Shown here: positions 8,147 to 16,456 of the stretch, piece by piece
Position numbering within the stretch: position 1 is the first letter of the stretch
Layout of the letters: every line of letters starts with the position of its first letter
Assembly: GCF_000714545.1 (NCBI RefSeq)
Contig: NZ_AUNB01000062.1
Span: 1 to 64,000, forward strand
Origin: Thioclava indica
Lineage (GTDB): Bacteria; Pseudomonadota; Alphaproteobacteria; Rhodobacterales; Rhodobacteraceae
DNA: 64,000 nt
Direction: 5' to 3'
The notes under the pieces: model-generated
What the model saw: the letters and a program-made list of their open reading frames with translations, nothing else
Told to the model about the DNA's origin: nothing
The model's database searches: none
Position numbers and translations under genes: made by a program

Positions 8147-9568
8147 ATGAACACGCAAGCAGACACCTTTGTCGAAACCCTCGTTATCGGCGGCGGGCCG
8201 GGGGGCACCCCTGCGGCGATGGCACTGGCGCAATCGGGTCGCGGCGTGATGCTGGTCGAGGCGGGCCAGGGCTTGGGCGGCACCTGCTTGTTTTCCGGCT
8301 GCATCCCGTCAAAGATCTTCCGCGAGACCGCGTTTCGACGCCACGAGGCGGCGCGCGCCAGCGAGTTCGGGCTTGGCAATACGCCTTCAGTCTTGCCCGA
8401 GGTAAACTGGTCCACGGTGCAAAGCCGCCGTCACCGCATTCTCGCGCAACGCTCGGGCGGCGCGCTGGCCAAGGCTAGCGGCCTGAAGAGGCTGGAAGTC
8501 GTCTTTGGTCGGGCCCGCCTCACCGGTCCGCGCAGCGCCGTGATTGAGCGCGCCGGTGAACCGATCCGCACGGTCCAATTCGAAACCGCGATCCTGTCGA
8601 CCGGCTCGGTGCCCAGCCCCCTGCCCGTCCCCGGCGCGGACCTGCCCGGCGTGCTCGATTCCGATAAGCTGATCAGCATCGGCTTCGTGCCGGAGTCCCT
8701 CGTGCTGGTCGGCGGCGGGCCGATTGGCATCGAAATGGCGCAGATATTCGCGCAGCTTGGCACGAAGGTCACGGTGCTTGAGGCCGCGCCGCGTATTCTT
8801 GGACCGGTAGATGCGACCTTGGCCGATCTGCTGGCGCACCACCTGACCGATTTCGGCATCGCGTTGGAAACGGGTGTTAAACTCACGAAGATTGACGGAG
8901 TCGAGGACGCCCATCAGGTTCATTACACCCGGGATGGCAAGGACCACAGCGTCAATGCGCAGGTGGTGGCGATCGTGGCCGGGCGTCATCCCAATGTCGC
9001 AGGGCTTGGTCTTGAAACCACGGCCGTCAAACACGGCCCGCATGGCATCAATGTCAGCGAGACCTTGGAAACCGACGAGCCGGGCCTCTTTGCCATCGGC
9101 GATGTCGTGGGCAACCCGATGTTTGCCCATTGGGCCACCGCACAAGCGCACGCGGTGGCGCGTCATATCCTTGGGCAGCCTGCAGCCTTCCCGCGCCCCG
9201 AGCATAACAGCGCGGTGATCTTCTCGTCGCCCGAGATCGGGATGGTTGGGCTGACCGAAGAGGCAGCGCGCGCAAGCGGCGACAAGATCAGCGTGGCGGA
9301 ATATGACTACCGCATCGACGCGCGCGCCCAGATCACGGGCGAGACGCTGGGGCGGTTGCGCATCGTCTATCGCGACGACGATCACCGCGTTCTGGGCATC
9401 CACGTTCTGGCCGAAGGCGCGGCAGACCTGATGGGCGAGGCCGCACTGGCGGTGCGCAACGGGCTGACGCTGGAGCAGATCGCCGCCAGCATTCATCCGC
9501 ACCCGACCCTGACCGAGGCCTTCGGTATCACCGCGCTCTCCGCGCTTGCCCAACCGCCACGAGGCTGA
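8147..9568 (+). CDS. Dihydrolipoamide dehydrogenase-like flavoprotein disulfide reductase
   Basis: A 473-residue class I pyridine nucleotide-disulfide oxidoreductase. 'LVIGGGPGGTPAAMALA' binds FAD, 'GGTCLFSGCIPSK' carries the redox Cys pair, 'VLVGGGPIGIEMA' is the NAD(P)H site, and 'HPHPTLTEAF' provides the C-terminal His-Glu base. It differs in sequence from the authentic Lpd at 57.9 kb, and no E1/E2 genes are adjacent, so it is probably not an alpha-ketoacid dehydrogenase E3. It follows gadB by 66 bases, so a role linked to the GABA or acid-response module is inferred only from position. The start at 8147 is chosen for its AGGA; ATGs at 8084 and 8120 are possible. Confidence 0.8.
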   Translation: MNTQADTFVETLVIGGGPGGTPAAMALAQSGRGVMLVEAGQGLGGTCLFSGCIPSKIFRETAFRRHEAARASEFGLGNTPSVLPEVNWSTVQSRRHRILAQRSGGALAKASGLKRLEVVFGRARLTGPRSAVIERAGEPIRTVQFETAILSTGSVPSPLPVPGADLPGVLDSDKLISIGFVPESLVLVGGGPIGIEMAQIFAQLGTKVTVLEAAPRILGPVDATLADLLAHHLTDFGIALETGVKLTKIDGVEDAHQVHYTRDGKDHSVNAQVVAIVAGRHPNVAGLGLETTAVKHGPHGINVSETLETDEPGLFAIGDVVGNPMFAHWATAQAHAVARHILGQPAAFPRPEHNSAVIFSSPEIGMVGLTEEAARASGDKISVAEYDYRIDARAQITGETLGRLRIVYRDDDHRVLGIHVLAEGAADLMGEAALAVRNGLTLEQIAASIHPHPTLTEAFGITALSALAQPPRG

Positions 9569-9691
9569 GCCTTATCCAAGCGCGGCTCTTTCGCTGCCAG
9601 ACGGGGAAAGACGCCGATCTCTTTCCCCGCCATTCCCTTTTGCGCGCACTGCCAATATTCTGATCGCGCTTAACGCGCGGCGGAGTTCCCC

Positions 9692-10393
9692 TTGACCCAT
9701 TGGCACCTTAGCAGCATCGATTGGCTCGATAGTCTGCCCGACGCGGCCCGGCAGCAACTGCATCTGCAAACGGCTACGCTCGATTTTCGCGATGGTCAGA
9801 CGATCTTTGCGCCGATGCCCGAACCCGATGCCGTTTTCATTCTGGTTCAGGGGCTTGTGCGCATCTACCGGCTGTCCAGCGAGGGCACGGAATTCACCTT
9901 GGGCTACGTCAAACCCGCCGAGGTCTTTGGCGAGCTGGCCGCGTATGATAGCCAACCGCGCGAGAGCTTTGCCCGTGCAATCGATAACTGCATCGTTCTG
10001 AAAGTGCCCGTGTTGCTCTTTCGGGACTTGATGCAAACCCTTCCAAGCCTTTGTTATTCCGTTACGAAACAGATCCAAGGGCGGTTCAAGCGCATTGAAC
10101 GACGCGCTGAAGATCTTGTCTTTCGCTCGGTCACGGCACGGCTGGCCGCGACCTTGCTGATGCTGATGGAGGATTTCGGCGATGATCGAGGCGGGCATTC
10201 CTATATCCGACTGCATCTGACCCAAGCCGAATTCGCCACTCTGGTCGGCGCCGCCCGCCCGACGATCAACCAGACCTTTCACCAGTTTCGCACGGCTGGG
10301 CTTGCGATTTTCGAAAAAGGCCACGTCGTGATCCTGAACCCGGCAGGGTTGCGCAAAATCGCCGAGAGTCCGTTGATCCCGCCGACCAACTGA
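9692..10393 (+). CDS. Crp/Fnr-family transcriptional regulator
   Basis: A 233-residue protein with an N-terminal cyclic-nucleotide-type beta-barrel (roughly residues 20-120, including 'FGELAAYDSQPRESFARA'). A long dimer helix follows, and a C-terminal winged helix-turn-helix contains 'LTQAEFATLVGAARPTINQT'. There is no N-terminal cysteine cluster, so it is not an oxygen-sensing Fe-S FNR. The start appears to be TTG at 9692, after CGGAG. It is the last gene of the gad-lpd-like cluster, 123 bases downstream, so local control of that cluster is plausible but unproven. Its ligand is unknown. Confidence 0.85.
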   Translation: MTHWHLSSIDWLDSLPDAARQQLHLQTATLDFRDGQTIFAPMPEPDAVFILVQGLVRIYRLSSEGTEFTLGYVKPAEVFGELAAYDSQPRESFARAIDNCIVLKVPVLLFRDLMQTLPSLCYSVTKQIQGRFKRIERRAEDLVFRSVTARLAATLLMLMEDFGDDRGGHSYIRLHLTQAEFATLVGAARPTINQTFHQFRTAGLAIFEKGHVVILNPAGLRKIAESPLIPPTN

Positions 10394-10478
10394 TCCGAAA
10401 GCCGAGACGGTTTGCTCAGGAAATAAGCTATGTCGCTATGCGCTTCTTCAACACGATGTTGCCGCGGCGATGTCGGTC

Positions 10479-10676
10479 TCAGTGCTGCGGAGCCTCGCGC
10501 GCCGCAAAAGATGACGTTTTTGCTATCGTAGTGCCCGTATCAGGGTTTAGACCTGCCGCGACCGCGCCCAGAATAGCGGAGCCAAGCAGCACCGGCTCTT
10601 CGGGTGCTGGCGCGGCCAGTTTACCCCCGGCCGCATCGGCCAAGAGCTTTCGGTTCATGCCGCTGCGCCCTGCCCC
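10479..10676 (-). pseudogene. C-terminal remnant of an FGGY-family carbohydrate kinase
   Basis: On the minus strand this stretch translates to '...SGMNRKLLADAAGGKLAAPA', then 'PEEPVLLGSAILGAVAAGLN' and a short tail before TGA. The pattern 'LLADA.G......P..PVLLG.A.LGAVAAG' is the C-terminal ATPase-domain signature of ribulokinase-like FGGY sugar kinases. About 65 residues remain of a protein normally near 500; upstream sequence no longer resembles the family and there is no start signal. It lies just past the end of the amino acid ABC transporter operon. It is interpreted as the relic of a lost pentulose or pentitol catabolic gene. Confidence 0.55.
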
Positions 10677-10755
10677 TCGAGTTCGCTGCAGCGTCGCGCG
10701 GTGTCCTTGGGGATAAAACTTTGGCCTGATGCAGCGACGCCACTCTCGAACCGAA

Positions 10756-11478
10756 CTAGAGGATCATCGACAGAAAATCCTGGGTCCGTTTCTGTTGTGG
10801 GTCGTTGAATATTGCTGCGGGCTTGCCCTGCTCGACGATCTGGCCTCCGTCCATGAAGATCAGGCGGTGTCCGACTTCGCGCGCGAAACCCATTTCATGC
10901 GTGACGACAACCATCGTCATGCCATCAAGCGCCAGCGCTTTCATCGCCTCAAGCACGCCGCTGACCATTTCGGGATCCAGCGCAGATGTGGGTTCGTCAA
11001 ACAGCATCACATCAGGTTTCATCGCCAACGCGCGGGCAATCGCTACACGCTGCTGCTGGCCACCTGAAAGCTGTTCGGGGTAGTTGTTTTCTTTGCCAGA
11101 CAGCCCAACGCGCGCCAGCAATTCACGGGCCGTTTCGATAGCCTCTTCGGGTTTGACCTTCATGACTTTACGCGGCGCGATCGTGATGTTTTCCAGAATG
11201 GTCAGATGGTGAAACAGGTTGAACTGCTGAAATACCATGCCCACGTGCTGGCGTAGCTTGTTGATGTTGGTCTGCGGATCCGTCAGCGTCATGCCGGCGA
11301 TTTCGATTTCACCACTGGTTGCCGTTTCAAGGCCGTTCAAACACCGCAAAAAAGTGCTTTTCCCGCTACCAGACGGTCCGATGACGACGACGACTTCGTT
11401 TTTTTCGACATGTGCATCCACCCCCTTGAGGACCTCAAGCGCGCCGAATGTCTTGTGCAGGTTTTTAACGTTTATCAA
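10756..11478 (-). CDS. Polar amino acid ABC transporter ATPase
   Basis: A 240-residue ATPase of the GlnQ/HisP group that powers uptake of polar amino acids. Walker A is 'GPSGSGKST', the signature is '[15 protein letters not shown]', Walker B is '[12 protein letters not shown]', and the switch His is in '[12 protein letters not shown]'. The start is taken as TTG at 11478 because AGGAGG sits at the right distance and the resulting length is exactly the family norm; the longer open frame would add an unrelated 33-residue extension. It overlaps the permease gene by 14 bases, and the operon order is binding protein, permease, ATPase. Substrate is not determinable here; glutamate/glutamine fits the nearby gadB only by context. 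Confidence 0.9.
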   Translation of the reverse strand: MINVKNLHKTFGALEVLKGVDAHVEKNEVVVVIGPSGSGKSTFLRCLNGLETATSGEIEIAGMTLTDPQTNINKLRQHVGMVFQQFNLFHHLTILENITIAPRKVMKVKPEEAIETARELLARVGLSGKENNYPEQLSGGQQQRVAIARALAMKPDVMLFDEPTSALDPEMVSGVLEAMKALALDGMTMVVVTHEMGFAREVGHRLIFMDGGQIVEQGKPAAIFNDPQQKRTQDFLSMIL

Positions 11479-12133
11479 GTTGAAGCCTCCTCTCGAGGTA
11501 GGATGCGAATTTCGATACCGAGAAGATGATAACGAAGTACAAAGCGGCGATAAAACCCCAGATGGTGAAGGACGCAAATGTCGAAGCGATCACGATTTGG
11601 CCTTTATAAACCAATTCCGCTACACCGACCGGGGCGAGCAACGAGGTGTCCTTGATCGTTTGCGCCGCCTGATTGACCAGGGGCGGGATCATGCGTTTGA
11701 ACGCCTGTGGCAGAATAATATAGCGCATGGATTGGAAGTTGGTCATCGCAACGCTTGAGGCGGCCTCTTTTTGGCCGCGATCGACGCCAAGAATACCGGC
11801 CCGGATGATTTCCGTGACATAGGCGCCTTCGTTCAAGCTGAGAGTCAGGGCGGCGGCAAGAATGGGATACCACAATTGGCCGAACCACGCGTTCACCGGT
11901 AGAATGGCGGGCAGGCCGAGGACAATAAAGAAAAGCTGAACCAAAAGCGGGGTTGATCGGAAAATTTCGACATAGGCGGCGGCGATCCACCTAAACACCG
12001 CGATTTTAGACAGGCGCATCAAGGCAGCAATCAGCCCGAAAAGCACCATCAGGATGATGGCGACAATTGCGTATTGAACCGTCAATTGCAAACCAACAAG
12101 AAGTGTCGGCAGGTTTTGCCAGATCGTTTCCAT
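11465..12133 (-). CDS. Polar amino acid ABC transporter permease
   Basis: A 222-residue HisM/GlnP-type inner-membrane permease with about five helices. '[20 protein letters not shown]' with '[12 protein letters not shown]' is the EAA loop that docks on the ATPase, and '[13 protein letters not shown]' is a conserved segment near the N-terminus. The start at 12133 is preceded by AAGGA. Only one permease gene is present, so the transporter probably uses a homodimer. The gene lies 107 bases after the binding-protein gene. Confidence 0.9.
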   Translation of the reverse strand: METIWQNLPTLLVGLQLTVQYAIVAIILMVLFGLIAALMRLSKIAVFRWIAAAYVEIFRSTPLLVQLFFIVLGLPAILPVNAWFGQLWYPILAAALTLSLNEGAYVTEIIRAGILGVDRGQKEAASSVAMTNFQSMRYIILPQAFKRMIPPLVNQAAQTIKDTSLLAPVGVAELVYKGQIVIASTFASFTIWGFIAALYFVIIFSVSKFASYLERRLQLDKR

Positions 12134-12240
12134 GAAGCAATCCTTCATTTGTTATTTTGACGGCAAGACCGCCAGACACGAGAGGCGCAGGCCTGAATCG
12201 TCGGCCTGCACCCCTGTGTTTAAGCGAACCTTAGTGGTGG

Positions 12241-13059
12241 TTATTCCGAAACTGCGACGGCTGCCGGCTTTTCGACAGTGTCAACGGCGCCGCTCATATC
12301 ACCGCCGAAATACTTGACGAACAGCTGTTTATATTCGCCATTCGCACGGATCTTGGCCAAGCCGGCATTAAGTTTGGCGACCAGTTCGGGGTGTTTCTTG
12401 CTGACGGCGATACCGTAATATTCACCCGTCAGAAGCGGGCCGACGGTTTTGACGTCAGGTTGGCTGTTTTTGAAGTTAAGGTTGACGGGATTGTCAAACA
12501 GAACTGCATCCGCACCGCCGGTCATCAGGGCCTGATAGGCGGAGTCGATGTTGGGGAATTGTTTGATGTGGTCAGTCGAGAAACCATGCTGGGTCAGATA
12601 ATCAACCGAAGATGTGGCCATTTTGGTCGCAACCACATGGCCTTTCAGGGTGTCAAATCCGGTGATATCCGATCCTTTTTTAACCAGGATCGACAGGCCG
12701 GACTTGTAATAAGCGTCACTGAAATCGACGTTCTTCATCCGGTTGGTCTTGATCGTAATCCCGGCCACAGCCGCATCCAGCGATCCGGCCTGAAGGCTGG
12801 GAATGATCCCGCTGAAGGGCAGCGTTTTCAATGTGACCGTCATATTTTCGGCCTTGGCGATACTTTTGATCATATCGATGTCAAACCCGCTGACCTTGCC
12901 ATCCACTTCGCTTTCAAAAGGCGGAAATGTAGTATCGGCCCCGACCACGATATTGACCGGCGCGCTGCTTTCGGCGAGAGCTGCTGTGGTGGCTCCGAAC
13001 GAAAACGCTGCACTGGCAATCAAGGGGGCGGCGAGTGCGAAAAGCTGTCTACGTTTCAT
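12241..13059 (-). CDS. Periplasmic amino acid-binding protein (ABC transporter)
   Basis: A 272-residue family-3 solute-binding protein. It has an N-terminal signal sequence (MKRRQLFALAAPLIASAAFS, cleaved around 'AALAESS'). The start of the mature protein reads 'VVGADTTFPPFESEV', and the hinge region contains 'VDFSDAYYKSGLSILVKK', both typical of glutamine/arginine/histidine-type binding proteins. The second ATG (13059) is chosen since AGGAG abuts the first ATG at 13065 and is six bases from the second. It heads the three-gene uptake operon. Confidence 0.9.
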   Translation of the reverse strand: MKRRQLFALAAPLIASAAFSFGATTAALAESSAPVNIVVGADTTFPPFESEVDGKVSGFDIDMIKSIAKAENMTVTLKTLPFSGIIPSLQAGSLDAAVAGITIKTNRMKNVDFSDAYYKSGLSILVKKGSDITGFDTLKGHVVATKMATSSVDYLTQHGFSTDHIKQFPNIDSAYQALMTGGADAVLFDNPVNLNFKNSQPDVKTVGPLLTGEYYGIAVSKKHPELVAKLNAGLAKIRANGEYKQLFVKYFGGDMSGAVDTVEKPAAVAVSE

Positions 13060-13671
13060 ATTCATCTCCTGTTGCGCTTAGTCAAAAGCCCGGGTTTACA
13101 AAAACAGGCCCCATCAATGCGCGACTGCGTTCGGATGACGACGCAGTGTCAGCAAACAAATATAAAGCCAGCAATCTCCGGCTTGATGTGAAAACGATTT
13201 GGTTAACACGTGTCAGCCATGGGTCGAAATGATGTGACCGCAGCCTTGCGTCAATTGAACGTATCGTGACTTTAAGCGTGATGAGGGCTGAAAGGCCTGA
13301 CAGCAGACCCTAGGCTCAAGATTTCGGGAGCAAAATTTTACCGACCAAGCCGCTTTGCTAAAAAATACGCGTCGGCGAGGCATGGTTTACTATGTGGCAG
13401 GTATCAATCCCGCGTTTCTGAACGCGTTTCTGCAATGCAGCAAATGGATACAGTCACAAAGCCTCAAAAAGACGTCAACTATCGCTTTGGGTTTCAGCAG
13501 GGCTTTTAGACGTCGCGAAGCGAGGTCCTTAGCAGGCTGCTGAAGACCTCGCCGATTCGGAACGGTTTCCCTGTCGATGGGACTGAGAACCTTGAGCGCC
13601 TGCCCTTTCGCTGCGAAGGGAATGCACGCCTGATGCCAGTTATAGCCTCAGGCGGCCAGTGCTCTGCCCGT
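13060..13671. other. 612-base intergenic region without a convincing gene
   Basis: This gap lies between the amino acid transporter and bioY. Two open frames (13355-13543 plus, 13506-13718 minus) have no ribosome-binding site, and their translations do not resemble proteins I know. The sequence near 13490-13550 contains GCAGG/CAGCAG-rich repeats such as AGCAGGCTGCT (13531-13541), which can look like the border of an old insertion element, but no transposase is readable. A hairpin with arms CCCTT (13603-13607) and AAGGG (13616-13620) lies downstream of bioY without a T-run. The promoter of the binding-protein gene should lie near 13070-13250. Confidence 0.4.
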
Positions 13672-14223
13672 TCACACGCCCTGTCGCGACAAAAGACTGG
13701 CCGGGCGGGCGCGTGCAAGCGATGCGGTCAGCAGGCCCGCGATGATGGCTTTGGCGATGTCGCCGGGGATGAAGGCGACGACGAGCAGGGTTGCCTCGCT
13801 TAGGGATTTGCCAAGAACCACGGACATTCCGACGATCCCAAAGGCATAGAGAACGCCTATGCCTCCGATGATCGAGGCCACGCTGGCCACAAGGGTCAGC
13901 GGCGCTTGGCGCCATTTCTGCACGATCAAGCCAGTGACAAAGGCCGCAGCGACCCAGCCAAACAGAAAGCCCGAGGTCGGCCCAACAAAGACTCCAAGAC
14001 CGCCGCGACCGCCCGACAGCAGCGGCAAGCCAAGGGCTACGAGCAGCAGGAACACCAGCACGGCCATCGCGCCCCGGCGCGCGCCCAAGATCGTACCACA
14101 TAGCATGATCCCCAGACTTTGCGCGGTTATCGGCACGCCAAATCCCAACGTGATATTGGGCACGATCCCCAAAACGGCGATCAGGGCCGCAAACAACGCC
14201 ACATTGGCGACGGTCTTTTCCAT
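13672..14223 (-). CDS. bioY: Biotin transporter BioY (ECF substrate-binding component)
   Basis: A 183-residue membrane protein with about six helices. 'PITAQSLGIMLCGTILGARR' and 'FVGPTSGFLFGW' are characteristic of BioY, which binds biotin in the membrane and docks onto the BioM/BioN energy-coupling module. It is the last gene of the bioM-bioN-bioY operon. Two starts are possible: ATG at 14229 overlaps the bioN stop as ATGA, while ATG at 14223 has AAGGA at a better distance and is preferred. Confidence 0.92.
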   Translation of the reverse strand: MEKTVANVALFAALIAVLGIVPNITLGFGVPITAQSLGIMLCGTILGARRGAMAVLVFLLLVALGLPLLSGGRGGLGVFVGPTSGFLFGWVAAAFVTGLIVQKWRQAPLTLVASVASIIGGIGVLYAFGIVGMSVVLGKSLSEATLLVVAFIPGDIAKAIIAGLLTASLARARPASLLSRQGV

Positions 14224-14225
14224 GC

Positions 14226-14840
14226 TCATTCCTTCTGTACATCCATCAAGCCACCGCGGGCACGCAGAGCCTCGGCCACGCGGTCGGCATCATCAAGCGC
14301 GCACACCGCAAGCGGCAAAACAATACGCCAGCGCGGCTTGCGCGTCGAGCGCGCGCGCCAGCTTTGCGACAGCAACTGCCCTTTTTGCCCCAGAACGGGG
14401 ATCATGCGGATCACGAGTGCGAGGCAAATCTCAAGCGCGCGCAAGTTCAGACCGAGCCGCGCGAAAGGCGATGTCAGCTTGTGCACCACCTCCATCATAT
14501 CACTAAGCCGCGTGGTCATTGTCACCAGATTGGCAAGCGCCACAGCGCTGACCATGCGCAGAGTGATGACAGCGCCCTCGGCCATCGCGTCGATCGCGAA
14601 ATGCCAGATCAGCACGCCCGCCACAAAAGGCCAAAGGATGAACAGTCGCCGGATTCCGACGCTGAAAAACAGCCTGCCGGGCAAGATATAAAGCCCCAGC
14701 ACCGCCAGAAAAACCGCGCCATGAAACCACAGGTTCGACACGCTCGCCAACACCACCGTCGCCACCAGCAACGCCCCAAGCTTGAGCGCCGCAGGCAGAT
14801 CATGGGCACGCGTTCTAACGGGAGAGGTCAGAGATATCAT
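14226..14840 (-). CDS. bioN: Biotin ECF transporter transmembrane protein
   Basis: A 204-residue transmembrane coupling protein of the CbiQ/EcfT family. The cytoplasmic helices that grip the ATPases carry the paired Ala-Arg-Gly motifs: 'SWRARSTRKP' and 'ALRARGGLMD' near the C-terminus. The start at 14840 (MISLTSPVRTRAHDL) lies inside the 3' end of bioM, giving a 26-base overlap and implying coupled translation. With BioM it energises BioY. Confidence 0.9.
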   Translation of the reverse strand: MISLTSPVRTRAHDLPAALKLGALLVATVVLASVSNLWFHGAVFLAVLGLYILPGRLFFSVGIRRLFILWPFVAGVLIWHFAIDAMAEGAVITLRMVSAVALANLVTMTTRLSDMMEVVHKLTSPFARLGLNLRALEICLALVIRMIPVLGQKGQLLSQSWRARSTRKPRWRIVLPLAVCALDDADRVAEALRARGGLMDVQKE

Positions 14841-15549
14841 CACCCGCTCCCAGCGTTTCCATGGCCTCAAGATACTGCGCTAAAACGCTTTTCGTATCGC
14901 CCGAGCGCGCGATTTGACCCTTTTCCAGCCACAGCACGCTCTCGCAATCTTGCAGATCACTTGGATCATGCGAGATGTGGATCACGGCCCCGTCAAACAG
15001 GCGCAGATAGCGGCTGAGCTGCGTTTTCGTAGGAAAATCAAGGCCTGCGAAGGGCTCATCCAGCACAAGAACCTTTGGTGCCATCGCGACAATCGACATC
15101 AGACACACGAGGTGTTTTTGCCCATGCGACAGCGACGAAACCGGCGATTGCGCCCAGTCCGATTTGCCAAACCGCGCCAGGATAGCGAGGGCGTCACGCT
15201 CGGCCTGCGCCTTTTTGCGGCCAAGTTGCGTCAGCCCGAACGCCACCTCTTCGAGGACGGTGGGAAAGATGATTTGATGATCGGGGTTTTGAAACAGGAT
15301 CCCGACCTCGCGCAGCGCCGCGCGGCGGTCGGTATAAACATCAACGCCATTAAGCCGACAGGTTCCGCCAGCAGGCGCAATCAGCCCCGCAAGGAGGCGC
15401 GCGAGCGTCGATTTGCCAGACCCGTTGCGCCCGACAACCCCAAGACGACGAAACGACAGATCAAGGCTGAGCGGCCCCAGTACGCACCGCGCGTCGATCT
15501 CTACGCTGGTATCGACGAGGGTTAGCTGCGCCGAAAACGCCTCTTGCAT
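14815..15549 (-). CDS. bioM: Biotin ECF transporter ATPase
   Basis: A 244-residue ABC ATPase: Walker A 'GRNGSGKST', Q-loop 'GILFQNPDHQIIFPTV' (typical of ECF ATPases), signature 'SSLSHGQKHLVCL', Walker B 'VLVLDEPFAGLD', switch 'HISHDP'. The signature motif reads LSHGQ in place of the common LSGGQ, as is frequent in CbiO/BioM proteins. The ATG at 15549 gives a family-length protein; the open frame extends 69 codons upstream without support and with non-conserved sequence. It is the first gene of bioMNY. No BioR-like operator was recognised upstream. Confidence 0.9.
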   Translation of the reverse strand: MQEAFSAQLTLVDTSVEIDARCVLGPLSLDLSFRRLGVVGRNGSGKSTLARLLAGLIAPAGGTCRLNGVDVYTDRRAALREVGILFQNPDHQIIFPTVLEEVAFGLTQLGRKKAQAERDALAILARFGKSDWAQSPVSSLSHGQKHLVCLMSIVAMAPKVLVLDEPFAGLDFPTKTQLSRYLRLFDGAVIHISHDPSDLQDCESVLWLEKGQIARSGDTKSVLAQYLEAMETLGAGDDISDLSR

Positions 15550-15725
15550 GTGCTCGGCCGGTCTAAGGTCCAACGTCAGTCTCCCAAAGCGATCTGAAGC
15601 AGCCCGCACCGTTGGGCTGCCGCATGTGATCTGCGCAAAGCTCATCCCATTTTGCGCGCGGAGAATAAAGAGCGTAGCGTAAAAACAGCGATGCTGAACG
15701 GCGAGCATCTTGCCCAAAGAGTAAA

Positions 15726-15748
15726 GGGCCGGCCAATCTGGCCAGCCC
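15726..15748 (-). terminator. Rho-independent-type terminator
   Basis: Read on the minus strand, GGGCTGGCC and GGCCGGCCC form a nine-pair stem (one G-T) around a five-base loop, followed by a short T-containing tract (TTTACTCTTT). It lies 25 bases beyond the stop of the 39-residue gene and separates that transcript from bioM. Confidence 0.65.
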
Positions 15749-15772
15749 CTGCACACAACAATCCCAACGGAA

Positions 15773-15892
15773 TCATTTGGCTTTCTTCAGCGCCTTCTTA
15801 GCGGCTTTCAGTTTGTCTTCCTGACGCGCCACTTTTTCCTTACGCAGTTTAACTTCTTTTTTCAGCGACTTGATTTCGGCTTTCTTCGCCAT
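15773..15892 (-). CDS. 39-residue Lys-rich coiled-coil protein
   Basis: This small gene has a strong AGGAGG six bases before its ATG and ends ahead of a good terminator, so it is very probably expressed. The product starts MAKKAEIKSLKKEVKLRKEK and continues with similar Lys/Glu/Ala/Leu repeats, giving a strongly basic single helix with a heptad-like pattern. No known domain is seen. It follows the 62-residue ribbon-helix-helix-like gene by 24 bases and is probably in the same operon. Possible roles include nucleic acid or ribosome binding, but that is inference from charge only. Confidence 0.65.
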   Translation of the reverse strand: MAKKAEIKSLKKEVKLRKEKVARQEDKLKAAKKALKKAK

Positions 15893-15916
15893 GGGGAGTC
15901 CTCCTGGAGTTTAGGG

Positions 15917-16105
15917 TTATTGCCCGTCGAGTTGGTCATCATGCTCTTTCAAAAAGCCACGAATGAAGCGTCGAATTTCACGCGCGGCACTGGTGTCGAG
16001 CGTGTCACATAGCGAGACAAAACGGTCCCGCTCTGATCCGGCGATCCGGACAATCAACTGACTGTCTTTCAGCGCCTTCTTCTTTGCTTTCTTCTGATCG
16101 GTCAT
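15917..16105 (-). CDS. Small ribbon-helix-helix-like protein
   Basis: A 62-residue protein. After a basic N-terminal arm (MTDQKKAKKKALKDS) it reads 'QLIVRIAGSERDRFVSLCDT' and then 'AAREIRRFIRGFLKEH', which has the beta-strand, helix, helix layout of ribbon-helix-helix DNA-binding proteins. The start at 16105 is preceded by GAGG. It is the first of two tiny basic-protein genes. The A/T-rich sequence just upstream (16120-16165) is the likely promoter. No target or partner is evident; it is not accompanied by a toxin gene. Confidence 0.6.
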   Translation of the reverse strand: MTDQKKAKKKALKDSQLIVRIAGSERDRFVSLCDTLDTSAAREIRRFIRGFLKEHDDQLDGQ

Positions 16106-16279
16106 GTCGCAACCTCGCACTGGGCCTATATTTGTTATTGCATACGCTATCATTTGTATATGCATTTATCGCGAAAGCCGCCCTCACAAGCGCAAACGCA
16201 CCCAAAACGCAAACGTCGTAACGCAGATCAAACAGCGTGCAACTCGCCAATTACGGCTTGAGGGGGATCAGGAAGGGCA

Positions 16280-16356
16280 TGGTGGTCCCGGCGCGATTCG
16301 AACGCGCGACCTTTCGCTTCGGAGGCGAACACTCTATCCAGCTGAGCTACGGGACC
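16280..16356 (-). tRNA. tRNA-Arg, anticodon CCG
   Basis: The minus strand folds as a complete cloverleaf of 77 bases. The acceptor arms GGTCCCG and CGGGACC pair fully. The D-arm contains AGCTCAGCTGGATAGAG, the anticodon stem TTCGC/GCGAA encloses the loop CTCCGAA with anticodon CCG, and the T-loop is GTTCGAATC. The 3' CCA is encoded. It reads the arginine codon CGG. Confidence 0.95.
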
Positions 16357-16456
16357 ATGTTTCTGTGCTATCTCTGGAAATCCCAGATTTCAACCCAGAT
16401 GACGTCTATCTGAGCGCGGATATAGTGCAGCGATGCGTGCGCCGCAACGCCAAATC

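Noticed and set aside
10438-10716. Plus-strand 92-codon open frame
   Set aside because: Opposite strand to the FGGY remnant; Arg/Ser/Ala-rich without RBS.
13506-13718. Minus-strand frame possibly from an insertion element
   Set aside because: No transposase motif and no clear terminal inverted repeats could be found; kept only as an intergenic note.
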